Shown one piece after another: positions 7,002 through 14,810 of a stretch of 36,931 nt of DNA. Numbering within the stretch: position 1 is the first letter of the stretch; each line of letters starts with the position of its first letter. The stretch is from Streptomyces sp. ISL-36 (lineage in GTDB: Bacteria > Actinomycetota > Actinomycetes > Streptomycetales > Streptomycetaceae): assembly GCF_018614205.1 (NCBI RefSeq), contig NZ_JAGGOS010000039.1:1-36931 (forward strand), in the 5' to 3' direction. The translations under genes and the position numbers were made by a program. The notes under the pieces were generated by a model, which saw only the letters and a program-made list of their open reading frames with translations, searched no databases and had not been told where the DNA came from.

Positions 7002-7270
7002 ATGAACCGGCGGCTCACCGTCCAGCAGTCGCGGCACAAGCCCGCCCGCGACATCTGCCACGGCAAGCGCGGCCAGATCATGCAGGCATACCGGACAGGA
7101 CAAGAAGACCAGCCCGGCGCGCTCGGCCTGGTCCTGAATGCCGCCGCGCTCCGGACAACCCGCTACCTCGACGCCGCCGTCGACCACCTTGCGGGCCCTG
7201 CCGCCCGAGGAGCGGGAGCATGACGTCCTGGACGAGGACGTGGCCCGGGTCTCCCCGCTGCGCCGTGTGG
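7002..7270 (+). pseudogene. Tn3-family transposase C-terminal fragment, frameshifted
   Basis: The translated frame from 7002 gives LTVQQSRHKPARDI, then GKRGQIMQAYRTGQEDQ and ALGLVLNAAALRTTRYLDAAVDHL, the typical C-terminal region of Streptomyces Tn3-family transposases (compare SRHRLAR...RYREGQEDQLGALGLVLNAVVLWNTRY). The homology continues in the +1 frame from about 7189 as LRALPPEEREHDVLDEDVARVSPL, so one base has been gained or lost near 7188. The N-terminal several hundred residues and the last residues after SPL are missing. The remainder of the gap 7271-7333 holds nothing that I can support. Confidence 0.85.
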
Positions 7271-7333
7271 GCCGCAGGCAGGCAGCGGCGGGGCCCGAGG
7301 GCCCCGGCGGCGTGAAACTGCCGGGACGGTGTG

Positions 7334-7912
7334 TCAGACCATGGCGAGCCGGTCCACCAGCAGCTCCACCCTCGGCCCGGTGTCCTCCGGCGGCAGCCGT
7401 CCCGACCGGGTCAGGGTCGCCACCCCGTGCAGGGACGCCCAGAACACCTCGGTGAACAGCCCCGGGTCGACGCCGTCGCCGGCGACCTCTCCGAGGCTCT
7501 CCAGCAGCGCGGCGAAAGCGTCCTTGAGAGGTTCCGGGGTTTCCTCCTGTGCGTACGCCAGACCGCCGTCGAGCTGGAAGATGGCGTCGTAGACCGCCGG
7601 GTTGCGTGCCGCGAAGTCGAGGTAGGCGCGCGCGAGGGCGGCGACCCGCTCGCGCGGGCCGTCCGCGGCAGCGGTCGCCGCCCGCACCGCCGCGGCCATC
7701 TCTGTGGCGCCCTGGAGGGCGACGGCGCCGATGATCTCGCGCTTGCCGCGGAAATGGCTGTAGAGGACGGGCTGGCTGTACTCGATGCGCTCGGCGAGCC
7801 GGCGGGTGGTGACCGCGTCCCAGCCCTGCTGCTCGGCGAGTTCACGGGCCGTCGCCACGATGAGGCGCTCGCGCTCCGCCCGTTCGCGTTCCTTGCGTTC
7901 CTGTACCGACAT
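7334..7912 (-). CDS. TetR-family transcriptional regulator
   Basis: A 192-residue TetR repressor. The N-terminal helix-turn-helix reads ERLIVATARELAEQQGWDAV, then TTRRLAERIEYSQPVLYSHFRGKREI. The C-terminal ligand domain has the WHG-type region (FWASLHGVATLTRSGRLP). It is divergent from the DUF1772 gene across 90 bp that hold two copies of a CTAGC-N3-GCTAG palindrome, one 9 bases before its own ATG and one just before the target gene. It therefore very likely represses both. It lies inside the Tn3-type ends and is probably passenger cargo. The ligand is unknown. Confidence 0.92.
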   Translation of the reverse strand: MSVQERKERERAERERLIVATARELAEQQGWDAVTTRRLAERIEYSQPVLYSHFRGKREIIGAVALQGATEMAAAVRAATAAADGPRERVAALARAYLDFAARNPAVYDAIFQLDGGLAYAQEETPEPLKDAFAALLESLGEVAGDGVDPGLFTEVFWASLHGVATLTRSGRLPPEDTGPRVELLVDRLAMV

Positions 7913-7921
7913 GATTCGATC

Positions 7922-7934
7922 CTAGCACCGCTAG
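7922..7934. promoter_or_regulatory. TetR operator, copy 1
   Basis: CTAGCACCGCTAG, a perfect 5-bp-arm palindrome with a 3-base centre, 9 bases upstream of the TetR start codon. The same arms recur at 7973-7985. A lone half-site CTAGCG lies between them at 7955-7960. Confidence 0.7.
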
Positions 7935-7972
7935 ACAAGCGAGCGGCAGCAATACTAGCGTTGCCTCGTCAG

Positions 7973-7985
7973 CTAGCAGCGCTAG
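7973..7985. promoter_or_regulatory. TetR operator, copy 2
   Basis: CTAGCAGCGCTAG, the same palindrome as 7922-7934. It ends 17 bases before the DUF1772 start codon and 4 bases before its Shine-Dalgarno sequence, so binding would block transcription of that gene. Confidence 0.7.
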
Positions 7986-8002
7986 ATTCGGAGAGGGTCA
8001 TC

Positions 8003-8449
8003 ATGCTCAACGCACTCGAGGTCGTCACCACCGTGATCGTCGGCGTGATGGTGGGGGTGGAGTTCTCCGTCGCCTTCGTCATCAACCCGATCCTCAACGC
8101 CCTCCCGGAGGACAGCGGCCAACTCGGCCACGCCCACGGGGGCCGGATGCTCGGCGCCGTGATGCCGGTCTGGTACATCGGCTCGCTCGTCCTCGTCGGC
8201 ATCTGGGCCATCGCCGGACGGCACCACGACGGCGCCGGCCTCGTCGTCATCGCCGGCGCGCTTCTGATCCTCAGCGTCGTCATGTCGGTCCTGCTGCTCG
8301 TCCCGATCAACAACCGGAACAAGACGTGGACCCCGGAGAACCGGCCCGAGGACTGGAAGCAGCAGCTGAGCCGCTGGGAGCGCCTCCACTACGTCCGCGT
8401 CGCCGTCATCATCGCCGCCTTCGCCCTGCTGGTCACCGCCCTCACCTGA
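8003..8449 (+). CDS. DUF1772 (anthrone-oxygenase-like) membrane protein
   Basis: A 148-residue integral membrane protein with four predicted helices: residues about 5-27 (VVTTVIVGVMVGVEFSVAFV), 50-70 (VMPVWYIGSLVLVGIWAIA), 78-100 (IAGALLILSVVMSVLLLVPI) and 130-148 (VAVIIAAFALLVTAL). The NNRNKTW motif in the third loop is typical of DUF1772, a family that includes anthrone oxygenases of polyketide pathways and many proteins of unknown role. The ATG at 8003 follows GGAGAGG (7990-7996). It is controlled by the divergent TetR gene. A role in quinone or drug modification is possible but not shown. Confidence 0.85.
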   Translation: MLNALEVVTTVIVGVMVGVEFSVAFVINPILNALPEDSGQLGHAHGGRMLGAVMPVWYIGSLVLVGIWAIAGRHHDGAGLVVIAGALLILSVVMSVLLLVPINNRNKTWTPENRPEDWKQQLSRWERLHYVRVAVIIAAFALLVTALT

Positions 8450-8499
8450 GCCCACGGGCTCACCCGCCCGGTCGTCAGCCGCAACCGCTCGGCCGTGCG

Positions 8500-8802
8500 G
8501 TGCCCCCGAAGTGCGGCACCGCCACCGCCCTCCACATCCAGGACCCGGACACCAACACCCTCGAACTCCGCTGGTACCCGCAGGACGCGGGCGCCAGCGC
8601 GAACCCGGCCGAGCGCGCCACGCCCCTGTCCGCCCGCCCCGTGCCGGTGGCGACATCTGGCAGGTCGTCGGCCGCCCTCGCTACGCCCGCCGTCTTGGCC
8701 CTGGTCGTGGGCATCCTGCTGGTGACGGGCCGCCGCCGGGCGCTGGGCTGGGTCCTGCAGCGTCTCCAGGACCAGGTCCTCCACCCCACGGAGACCGAGT
8801 AG
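8500..8802 (+). pseudogene. Broken VOC-domain tail joined to a membrane segment
   Basis: This reading frame runs from a possible GTG at 8500 to TAG at 8802. Its first part, GTATALHIQDPDTNTLELRWYP, is the last strand of a glyoxalase/VOC domain (the DPDGN..EL motif), but the rest of that domain is missing upstream. The frame continues through a disordered linker into one hydrophobic helix (ATPAVLALVVGILLV) and a basic tail. No known protein has this form. It looks like a deletion fusion within the Tn3 relic. I see no convincing ribosome-binding site. Confidence 0.55.
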
Positions 8803-8822
8803 CCGGCAAGATCAATCCCTTA

Positions 8823-8854
8823 GCGCCAACCGCTGTTCCATTGTTCCCCGGGGC
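8823..8854 (-). repeat. Right terminal inverted repeat of the Tn3-family relic
   Basis: On the minus strand it reads GCCCCGGGGAACAATGGAAC and onward, matching 6940-6971 at 30 of 32 positions. Inside it comes TAAG, a usual inner end of Tn3-family repeats, and then GATCTTG as at the left end. It lies 14 bases before the PadR operator. Confidence 0.8.
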
Positions 8855-8867
8855 TGCACCCCACCCG

Positions 8868-8893
8868 TACCCTAGTCAAAATTGACTAGGGTA
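8868..8893. promoter_or_regulatory. PadR operator 1 (autoregulatory)
   Basis: TACCCTAGTCAA (8868-8879) and TTGACTAGGGTA (8882-8893) are perfect 12-bp arms around a 2-base centre. The right arm ends at the AGGAGG ribosome-binding site of padR. The core TAGTCAA-N2-TTGACTA recurs twice downstream of the gene. Confidence 0.8.
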
Positions 8894-8906
8894 GGAGGTG
8901 TTCGGG

Positions 8907-9551
8907 ATGTCGGCGATCCGGCTGCTCGTTCTCGGCGCGGTACGTCAGCACGGGCGCGCCCACGGCTACCAGGTGCGCAACGACCTGGAGTACTGGGGCG
9001 CGCACGAATGGTCCAACGCCAAGCCGGGTTCGATCTACCACGCGCTCAAGCAGATGGCCAAGCAGGGCCTGCTGCACGCGTACGAGATCGCGCCGAGCAC
9101 GGCCGGCGGGCCGCCCCGGACCGAGTACGAGGTCACGGACAAGGGCACCGAGGAGTACTTCGCGCTGCTGCGCGAGGCGCTGACCACCTACGACCAGAAG
9201 ATGGACGTCCTCTCGGCGGGTATCGGCTTCATCGTCGACCTGCCCCGGGCGGAGGTCGTGGAGCTGCTGCGCAGGCGGGTGCGGGCGCTCGACGAGTGGC
9301 GCGCGGCCGTCACCGAGTACTACACCCCCGAGGGCGGCCCGCAGCAGCTCGGGCACATCGGCGAGATCATGCACCTCTGGGTGCACTCGGCCGACGCCGG
9401 CAAGGAGTGGACGCTCGGCCTGATCGAGCGGATCGAGGCGGGGGCGTACTCCTTCGCGGGCGAGGGCGGGGAGCCGTTCGTGGGGGTCCTCGCCGAGGGG
9501 CAGGAGAACCCGTTCGCGACGGGTGACGGTCGCGACGGAGAAGACAACTAA
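8907..9551 (+). CDS. PadR-family transcriptional regulator
   Basis: A 214-residue PadR regulator. The winged helix (residues 1-85) includes RLLVLGAVRQHGRAHGYQV, GSIYHALKQMAKQGLL and PRTEYEVTDKG. A longer C-terminal dimerisation helix region follows. ATG 8907 is chosen because AGGAGG (8893-8898) lies 8 bases upstream; the GTG at 8898 falls inside the Shine-Dalgarno sequence. It sits directly upstream of a DrrAB-type exporter, and copies of its presumed operator flank it on both sides. PadR proteins of this type usually repress drug-efflux genes and release DNA on binding a toxic compound. Confidence 0.92.
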   Translation: MSAIRLLVLGAVRQHGRAHGYQVRNDLEYWGAHEWSNAKPGSIYHALKQMAKQGLLHAYEIAPSTAGGPPRTEYEVTDKGTEEYFALLREALTTYDQKMDVLSAGIGFIVDLPRAEVVELLRRRVRALDEWRAAVTEYYTPEGGPQQLGHIGEIMHLWVHSADAGKEWTLGLIERIEAGAYSFAGEGGEPFVGVLAEGQENPFATGDGRDGEDN

Positions 9552-9564
9552 TCAAGTTTGACCA
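9549..9564. promoter_or_regulatory. PadR operator 2
   Basis: TAATCAAGTTTGACCA, a slightly degenerate copy of TAGTCAA-N2-TTGACTA. It overlaps the padR stop codon TAA (9549-9551). Confidence 0.6.
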
Positions 9565-9594
9565 ATGAGCGCGCCGGGCGTACCTTCGCTCCGG

Positions 9595-9610
9595 TGGTCA
9601 AATTTGACTA
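9595..9610. promoter_or_regulatory. PadR operator 3, exporter promoter
   Basis: TGGTCAAATTTGACTA, a near-perfect copy of the PadR palindrome, 26 bases upstream of the start codon of the ABC ATPase gene. Together with 9549-9564 it would let PadR control the exporter separately from its own gene. Confidence 0.7.
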
Positions 9611-9636
9611 CTGAGCGGTTCGGCTGGAGGAGACGG

Positions 9637-10590
9637 ATGACTTCTGAAGCGATCGTCGTGGAAGGCGCGCACAAACGGTACGGGGACAAGAAGGCGCTCG
9701 ACGGCCTCGACCTGGTCGTCGGCGCCGGCACGGTGCACGGCGTGCTCGGGCCCAACGGAGCCGGCAAGACGACGACCGTACGGATCCTGGCCACCCTGCT
9801 GCGGCACGACGAGGGGCGGGTGCGGGTGGCCGGCTTCGACGTGCGCACCCAGGCGGACCGGGTACGGCGGCGGATCGGGCTCCTCGGGCAGCACGCCGCC
9901 GTCGACGAGGAGCTCGGCGGCCGGCAGAACCTGGAGATGTTCGGGCGGCTCCACCACCTCGGCGCCCGGCGGGCCGGCGCGCGGGCGGACGAGCTCCTGG
10001 AACGGTTCGGCCTCGCCGACACCGGACGCAAACCCGTCAAGCAGTACAGCGGCGGCATGCGCCGCCGCCTCGACCTCGCGGCCTCGCTGATCACCGAGCC
10101 CGCCGTGCTCTTCCTCGACGAGCCGACGACCGGGCTCGACCCGCGCGGCCGGGGCGAGGTGTGGGAGTCGGTCCGCTCCCTGGTCGGCGGGGGCACGACC
10201 GTCCTGCTGACCACGCAGTATCTGGAAGAGGCCGACCAGCTCGCCGACCGGATCTCGGTCGTCGACCGCGGCCGGGTCGTCGCCGACGGCACCGCCGACG
10301 AGCTGAAGGCGAGGGTCGGCGGCGACCGCATCGACATCGTGCTGCGCGACGCGGGCCGACTGGACGAGGCGGCGAAGCTGCTGCCCGGGGGCGACGTGAG
10401 CGTCGACCGCGACCGGCGGCGGATCAGCGCGCCCGTGACGGACCGGATGGCCGCCCTCGCGGAGACCGTACGGGCCCTGGAAACGGCCGGGATCGAGGCG
10501 GAGGACCTCGCGCTGCGGCGGCCGACCCTGGACGAGGTCTTCCTCCACCTCACCGAGGCACGCGACCACGCGACGGAGGCGGCAGCATGA
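9637..10590 (+). CDS. ABC exporter ATP-binding protein (DrrA type)
   Basis: A 317-residue ATPase of the daunorubicin-resistance (DrrA) family. Walker A is GPNGAGKTT (38-46), the signature is YSGGM (137-141) and Walker B is VLFLDEP (157-163). A DUF4162-like C-terminal domain follows (about 220-317). ATG 9637 follows GGAGGAGA. The gene ends in ATGA overlap with the permease, so the two form a complex made from one message. It likely energises efflux of a hydrophobic drug or lipid. Control by PadR is inferred from the flanking operators. Confidence 0.93.
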   Translation: MTSEAIVVEGAHKRYGDKKALDGLDLVVGAGTVHGVLGPNGAGKTTTVRILATLLRHDEGRVRVAGFDVRTQADRVRRRIGLLGQHAAVDEELGGRQNLEMFGRLHHLGARRAGARADELLERFGLADTGRKPVKQYSGGMRRRLDLAASLITEPAVLFLDEPTTGLDPRGRGEVWESVRSLVGGGTTVLLTTQYLEEADQLADRISVVDRGRVVADGTADELKARVGGDRIDIVLRDAGRLDEAAKLLPGGDVSVDRDRRRISAPVTDRMAALAETVRALETAGIEAEDLALRRPTLDEVFLHLTEARDHATEAAA

Positions 10591-11351
10591 GCACGGCGTA
10601 CGTGATGAGCGACTGCTGGACGATGACCCGGCGGGAACTGGCGCACTGGGCCCGGCAACCGGTCCAGGTGGTGGTCGGCCTGGTCTTCCCGATCATGATG
10701 CTGCTGATGTTCGGCTACCTCGTCGGCGGCGGGCGGGGGATCGAGGGCGAGTACGTCGACTTCCTCGTGCCCGGCATGCTCACCCTCACGATGGTCTTCG
10801 GCCTCGAAGGGACGATGACGGCCGTCACCCAGGACCTCAACAAGGGGGTCATCGACCGCTTCCGCTCGATGCCGATGGTCGACGGGGCGGTCCTCGTGGG
10901 CCGTTCGGCCGCCGACATGCTCCAGTCCGCGGCCGGACTGATGCTCATGATCGGGGTGGGGTACGCGATCGGCTGGCGGACCGACGGCGGCTTCGCGGCC
11001 TTCCTCGGGGCGGTGGGACTGCTGCTCCTGCTGCGCTTCGCGATGCTGTGGATCGGGATCTTCCTGGCGCTGGTCGCGGGCCGCGCGGAGCTGGTCCAGG
11101 CCGTGCAGATCCTGGTGTGGCCGATCGGATTCCTCTCCAACGCCTTCGCCTCGCCCGGATCCATGCCCGGCTGGCTCGGCACGGTCGTGGAGTGGAACCC
11201 GATGTCCGCCACCGCAACGGCGGTCCGTGACCTCTTCGGCAACCCGGGCGGGGAACCGGGGCATGTGATGGCGGCGGTGATCTGGCCGCTGATGCTGCTC
11301 GCGGTCTTCTTCCCACTCGCGGTGCGGAAGTTCAGGCGGCTGAGCGTCTAG
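10587..11351 (+). CDS. ABC exporter permease (DrrB type, ABC-2)
   Basis: A 254-residue ABC-2 membrane protein with six predicted helices. It shows the family features [22 protein letters not shown] near the N-terminus, [14 protein letters not shown], a cytoplasmic loop with [15 protein letters not shown], and a C-terminal [18 protein letters not shown] motif. The start overlaps the ATPase stop by four bases (ATGA), so translation is coupled. It forms the membrane part of the DrrAB-like exporter. The substrate is not predictable. Confidence 0.93.
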   Translation: MSTAYVMSDCWTMTRRELAHWARQPVQVVVGLVFPIMMLLMFGYLVGGGRGIEGEYVDFLVPGMLTLTMVFGLEGTMTAVTQDLNKGVIDRFRSMPMVDGAVLVGRSAADMLQSAAGLMLMIGVGYAIGWRTDGGFAAFLGAVGLLLLLRFAMLWIGIFLALVAGRAELVQAVQILVWPIGFLSNAFASPGSMPGWLGTVVEWNPMSATATAVRDLFGNPGGEPGHVMAAVIWPLMLLAVFFPLAVRKFRRLSV

Positions 11352-11458
11352 CGGAGACACCCCCTGGGACACGCGTGTGGGAACCCATCGGCCGCGAGCG
11401 GTGTAACAGAGGCAGACGGTTCACCGCGGACCGGCCGGAGGGGACAGGGGGACGGGCG

Positions 11459-12742
11459 ATGCGCAGGCTCATGGGAGCGGTCGGCGCCGTCGTGGCGCTG
11501 GTGCTGGTGCTGGTGTTGACGGCTTGTACGGATACGGGGGCGGGCGCGGGCGCGGGGGCGGGCCGGGCCCCCGGGCGGGGCGGGGGCCAGGATTCCGAGC
11601 GGGGTTCGACGGGGCCGGCGGTCCCGGGGGCTACGGCTTCCGGGCGGACCGGGGCGCCGGCCGCCGCGCCGCCGCGGATACCGTCCGGGGCGGAGCTCCC
11701 CGGCTGGTCGCACAGCCCGGGATTCGCCTCCGACGGCAGCGGGTTCGCCCTGCTGGCCTCCTGCGTGGAGGACGAGAAGGTCCCCGTCAACGGCTTCTGC
11801 CGGCAGCATGTGGCGGTCCTCGACCGGGGCGCGAAGGAGTGGGCGCTGCGCAGGTCGCCGCTGCCGGAGGCGCGGGGGACGGACGGCATTTCCTCGGCCC
11901 TGTGGGTGCTGGGGCCGGGGCGGGCCCTGATCGAGGAGGGCGGCACCGCGCCGGAGACGTCCAGGACCTGGTTCACCCGCGACGGCGGGCGGAGCTGGAA
12001 GGAGGGCGGACCGCGCACGGTCGGTACGGCCCCGGCGATACCGGCCGGGGCCGTGCTCACCACCGACTGCGCGCGGCCGTCCGGGGCGCTGGGGGAGGAG
12101 TGCCGCCTGGAGCGGCTGGTCGTGGTCTCCCCGCAGGACGGGCAGCGCCGGGCACTGGCCCGGCAGCCGCTGCTCGGGGCGCATCCGCGGCCGGCCGCCG
12201 TGGCCGAGCCGGACGGTTCCTGGTGGGTCTCCGGCACCGACCCGGCCTCGGGGCGGGCGGCGGTCGCGGTCTCGCGGGACGCCGGCCGCAGCTGGTCGGT
12301 GAGCCGCCTGCCGAGCCCGTCCACCGCACCCAACTGGCACACCTCGGTCGCGGTCGGCCCCGACGCCGTCTACGCCGCGGAGATGGGGGAGTTGAAGGAG
12401 GGCGAGCCCGTGAAGAACCCGATGCGGGCCCTGCACCGCTCGGTGGACGGGGGCCGCACCTGGGAGCGGGTGTGGACGACGGGGCCGATGGTGGAGCCCC
12501 GCACGCTCCTGGGGATGCCCGCGCCGGGCCCCGGCGGGCGGGTGCTGATCGGAGCCGAGGACCGGGAGTACGTCAGCGTCGACGGCGGGCGCGGCTTCCG
12601 CCCCTCGGGCAGGGCTGCCGGCCATACCCGGCGCACCCCGCTCGGGCTGCTCCGGCAGGGCGACGGCTGCTCGTACGGCATATCGGCCGACGGGGTGCGC
12701 TGGGCGGAGTTCCGTCTGGCCTGCGAGGACGAGAACTCCTGA
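11459..12742 (+). CDS. BNR/Asp-box beta-propeller lipoprotein
   Basis: A 427-residue secreted lipoprotein. The signal peptide (residues 1-22) ends in the lipobox LTAC with lipidated C23, followed by a glycine/alanine/arginine-rich linker of about 60 residues. The body contains at least four Asp-box repeats: TRDGGRSWKEG, SRDAGRSW, SVDGGRTWERV and SVDGGRGF. These are the turns of a sialidase-like beta-propeller. No sialidase catalytic arginine triad is evident, so a binding or structural role on the cell surface is more likely. ATG 11459 is supported by the signal sequence. It converges on gad with a 16-base gap. Confidence 0.82.
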   Translation: MRRLMGAVGAVVALVLVLVLTACTDTGAGAGAGAGRAPGRGGGQDSERGSTGPAVPGATASGRTGAPAAAPPRIPSGAELPGWSHSPGFASDGSGFALLASCVEDEKVPVNGFCRQHVAVLDRGAKEWALRRSPLPEARGTDGISSALWVLGPGRALIEEGGTAPETSRTWFTRDGGRSWKEGGPRTVGTAPAIPAGAVLTTDCARPSGALGEECRLERLVVVSPQDGQRRALARQPLLGAHPRPAAVAEPDGSWWVSGTDPASGRAAVAVSRDAGRSWSVSRLPSPSTAPNWHTSVAVGPDAVYAAEMGELKEGEPVKNPMRALHRSVDGGRTWERVWTTGPMVEPRTLLGMPAPGPGGRVLIGAEDREYVSVDGGRGFRPSGRAAGHTRRTPLGLLRQGDGCSYGISADGVRWAEFRLACEDENS

Positions 12743-12758
12743 CCGTCGACGGCCGCGC

Positions 12759-14177
12759 TCAGTGGTGGAAGGAGGTGGCGGCCTGCTTGTCGCGGCTGAA
12801 GGGGCGGGGCTGGCTGCGAAGTTCGGGAAGGAGCCGGTTCAGATCCTCCACGAACAGCTCGGCGAGGTCGGCCGACAAGCCGTTGCGGCAGACCACCCGC
12901 AGCACGGAGAGATCCTGCCGGTTGGCCGGGAAGGTGTAGGCCGGGACGAGCCAGCCGTGTTCTCGCAGGCGCCGGGAGACGTCGAAGACGTCGAAGGCGG
13001 TGACCTCGGGGGCGGTGGTGAAGGCGAAGACGGGCAGTTGGTCGCCGCGGGTGAGAAGGCGGAAGTCGCCCATGGCCTCGATCCGTTCGGCGAGTCCCCG
13101 GGCGATGTCCCGGGTGGTCTGCTGGACCGCCCGGTAGCCCTCCCTGCCGAGCCGCAGGAACGTGTAGTACTGCGCGACGACCTGTGCGCCGGGCCGGGAG
13201 AAGTTGAGCGCGAAGGTGGGCATGTCGCCGCCCAGGTAGTTCACCCGGAAGACGAGTTCCTCGGGCAGTTCGGCGGGCGAGCGCCACAGCGCCCAGCCGA
13301 CGCCCGGGTAGACCAGGCCGTACTTGTGACCGGAGGTGTTGATCGAGGAGACCCGGGGGAGCCGGAAGTCCCAGACCAGGTGCTCGTCCAGGAAGGGGGC
13401 GACCATCGCGCCGGAGGCGCCGTCCACGTGGACGGGGACGTCGAGGCCGGTCCGTTCCTGGAGGGCGTCGAGGGCGGCGCAGATCTCGGCGACGGGTTCG
13501 TAGGAGCCGTCGAAGGTCGAGCCGAGCACGGCGACGACGCCGATGGTGTTCTCGTCGCAGAGTTCCGCGGCGGCCTGCGGGTCCAGATGGAAGCGGTCGC
13601 CCTCCATGGGGACGAGCCGCGGTTCCACCTCCCAGAAGGTGCAGAACTTCTCCCAGCAGACCTGGACGTTGATGCCCATCACCAGATTGGGCCGGGCGCT
13701 TCCCGGATAGCGGTCGGCGTTCCTCCTGGCCCAGCGGCGCTTGAGGGCCATGCCGGCGAGCATGCACGCCTCGCTGGAACCGGTGGTGGAGCAGCCGACG
13801 GCGGCCGAGGCGTCCGGGGCGTTCCAGAGGTGGGCGAGCATGGCCACGCAGCGCCGCTCCAGTTCGGCGGTGCGGGGGTACTCATCCTTGTCGATCATGT
13901 TCTTGTCGCGGCACTCCGCCATGAGGACACCGGCCTGGGGCTCCATCCAGGTGGTGACGAAGGTGGCGAGGTTGAGCCGGGAGTTGCCGTCGAGCATCAG
14001 CTCGTCATGGACCACTTGATAGGCGCTCATGGGCGGCAGCGGGCCGTCGGGGAGGCGGTGGCGCGGGGGCGCGTCGGTCATGCCGCCGACCGGGTTGGCC
14101 TCGCCGTAGAAAGGATTGAGGGCCAGACGGCGGTCGGGCTCGGACTCGGGCTCGTCGGGACCCTTGTGCAGCGGCAC
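12759..14177 (-). CDS. gadB: Glutamate decarboxylase
   Basis: A 472-residue PLP-dependent group II decarboxylase that converts glutamate to GABA and CO2, consuming a proton. The PLP lysine is K285 in TSGHKYG, with HVDGASG (250-256) providing the cofactor aspartate. NLATFVTTWMEP and the IDKDEYPRTAELE motif identify glutamate decarboxylases specifically. The GTG start at 14177 is preceded by AAGGAG. No glutamate/GABA antiporter lies next to it, so the acid-resistance pair of enterobacteria is not reproduced. A link to GABA metabolism or sporulation is possible. Confidence 0.93.
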   Translation of the reverse strand: MPLHKGPDEPESEPDRRLALNPFYGEANPVGGMTDAPPRHRLPDGPLPPMSAYQVVHDELMLDGNSRLNLATFVTTWMEPQAGVLMAECRDKNMIDKDEYPRTAELERRCVAMLAHLWNAPDASAAVGCSTTGSSEACMLAGMALKRRWARRNADRYPGSARPNLVMGINVQVCWEKFCTFWEVEPRLVPMEGDRFHLDPQAAAELCDENTIGVVAVLGSTFDGSYEPVAEICAALDALQERTGLDVPVHVDGASGAMVAPFLDEHLVWDFRLPRVSSINTSGHKYGLVYPGVGWALWRSPAELPEELVFRVNYLGGDMPTFALNFSRPGAQVVAQYYTFLRLGREGYRAVQQTTRDIARGLAERIEAMGDFRLLTRGDQLPVFAFTTAPEVTAFDVFDVSRRLREHGWLVPAYTFPANRQDLSVLRVVCRNGLSADLAELFVEDLNRLLPELRSQPRPFSRDKQAATSFHH

Positions 14178-14274
14178 GGGGAGCTCCTTGAGGGGAGGGG
14201 GGCACGGCGTGTTCGCACGGCCGGGGGGCGTCGAGGACGGGCGGCGGGGAGCAGGACACCCCCATGCGACGCCC

Positions 14275-14643
14275 TCAGGTCCGTGGAGCGATCACCGCCG
14301 CCGTGCCGTAGGCGCAGACCTCCGTCCCCACGTCCGCCGCCTCCGTCACGTCGAAGCGGAACATCAGCACCGCGTTCGCGCCCCGCGCCCGCGCCTGCTC
14401 CACCAGCCGCTCCATCGCCTGGTTGCGGGTCTCCACCAGGGTCTTCGTCAGACCCTTCAGCTCCCCGCCGATCATCGACTTCAGACCGGCACCGATCTGG
14501 CTGCCCAGATGCCGGGAGCGCACGGTCAGCCCGAAGACCTCGCCGATCACCTGCCGGACCTCGTACCCGGGGATGTCGTTCGTCGTGACGACCAGCACAT
14601 CGGACTGCGGCCCCTGACCGCCTCCGTACTCCTCGATGCCCAT
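14275..14643 (-). CDS. YbjQ/UPF0145 family protein
   Basis: A 122-residue YbjQ-family protein (UPF0145), recognised from VLVVTTNDIPGYEVRQVIGEVFGLTVRSRH and the pentameric-fold segment RARGANAVLMFRFDV. The ATG at 14643 (MGIEEYGGG) is preferred to the one at 14649 because AGGAGG then lies 9 bases upstream. The family is structurally a pentameric ring of unknown function, sometimes annotated as heavy-metal-binding. It is divergent from dedA. Confidence 0.85.
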   Translation of the reverse strand: MGIEEYGGGQGPQSDVLVVTTNDIPGYEVRQVIGEVFGLTVRSRHLGSQIGAGLKSMIGGELKGLTKTLVETRNQAMERLVEQARARGANAVLMFRFDVTEAADVGTEVCAYGTAAVIAPRT

Positions 14644-14810
14644 CCGCATCCACCTCCTGGCCCCCAGCCTCGGACCGCCGGCCCGCCGCCGCATCCCGGA
14701 AGGGGCCGGCGGGAGGCCGGGGGACCCCGTGGAACCCGGAGCCGTAAGAATGCGTTGATACTTTGGGGCAGCCGTCCCCCGCCCCCACCGACCGCAGGAG
14801 CCCGGAACCC

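Larger units (their letters stand above)
6940..8854. mobile_element. Degenerate Tn3-family element (about 1.9 kb)
   Basis: The element is bounded by 32-bp inverted repeats (30/32 identical). It holds a frameshifted C-terminal fragment of a Tn3-family transposase (7002-7270), a TetR gene, a DUF1772 membrane-protein gene and a broken VOC-like reading frame. No resolvase or complete transposase is present, so it cannot move by itself. The transposase tail points inward from the left end, whereas in Tn3 elements the C-terminus normally lies against the nearest end, so the interior has been rearranged. It may still be mobilised in trans if the ends are functional (inference). Confidence 0.7.

Noticed and set aside
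6940..8854. Direct target-site duplication of the Tn3 relic
   Set aside because: The flanks GCCCC and GGGGC are reverse complements, not direct repeats. The extra 5 bases may simply extend the inverted ends.
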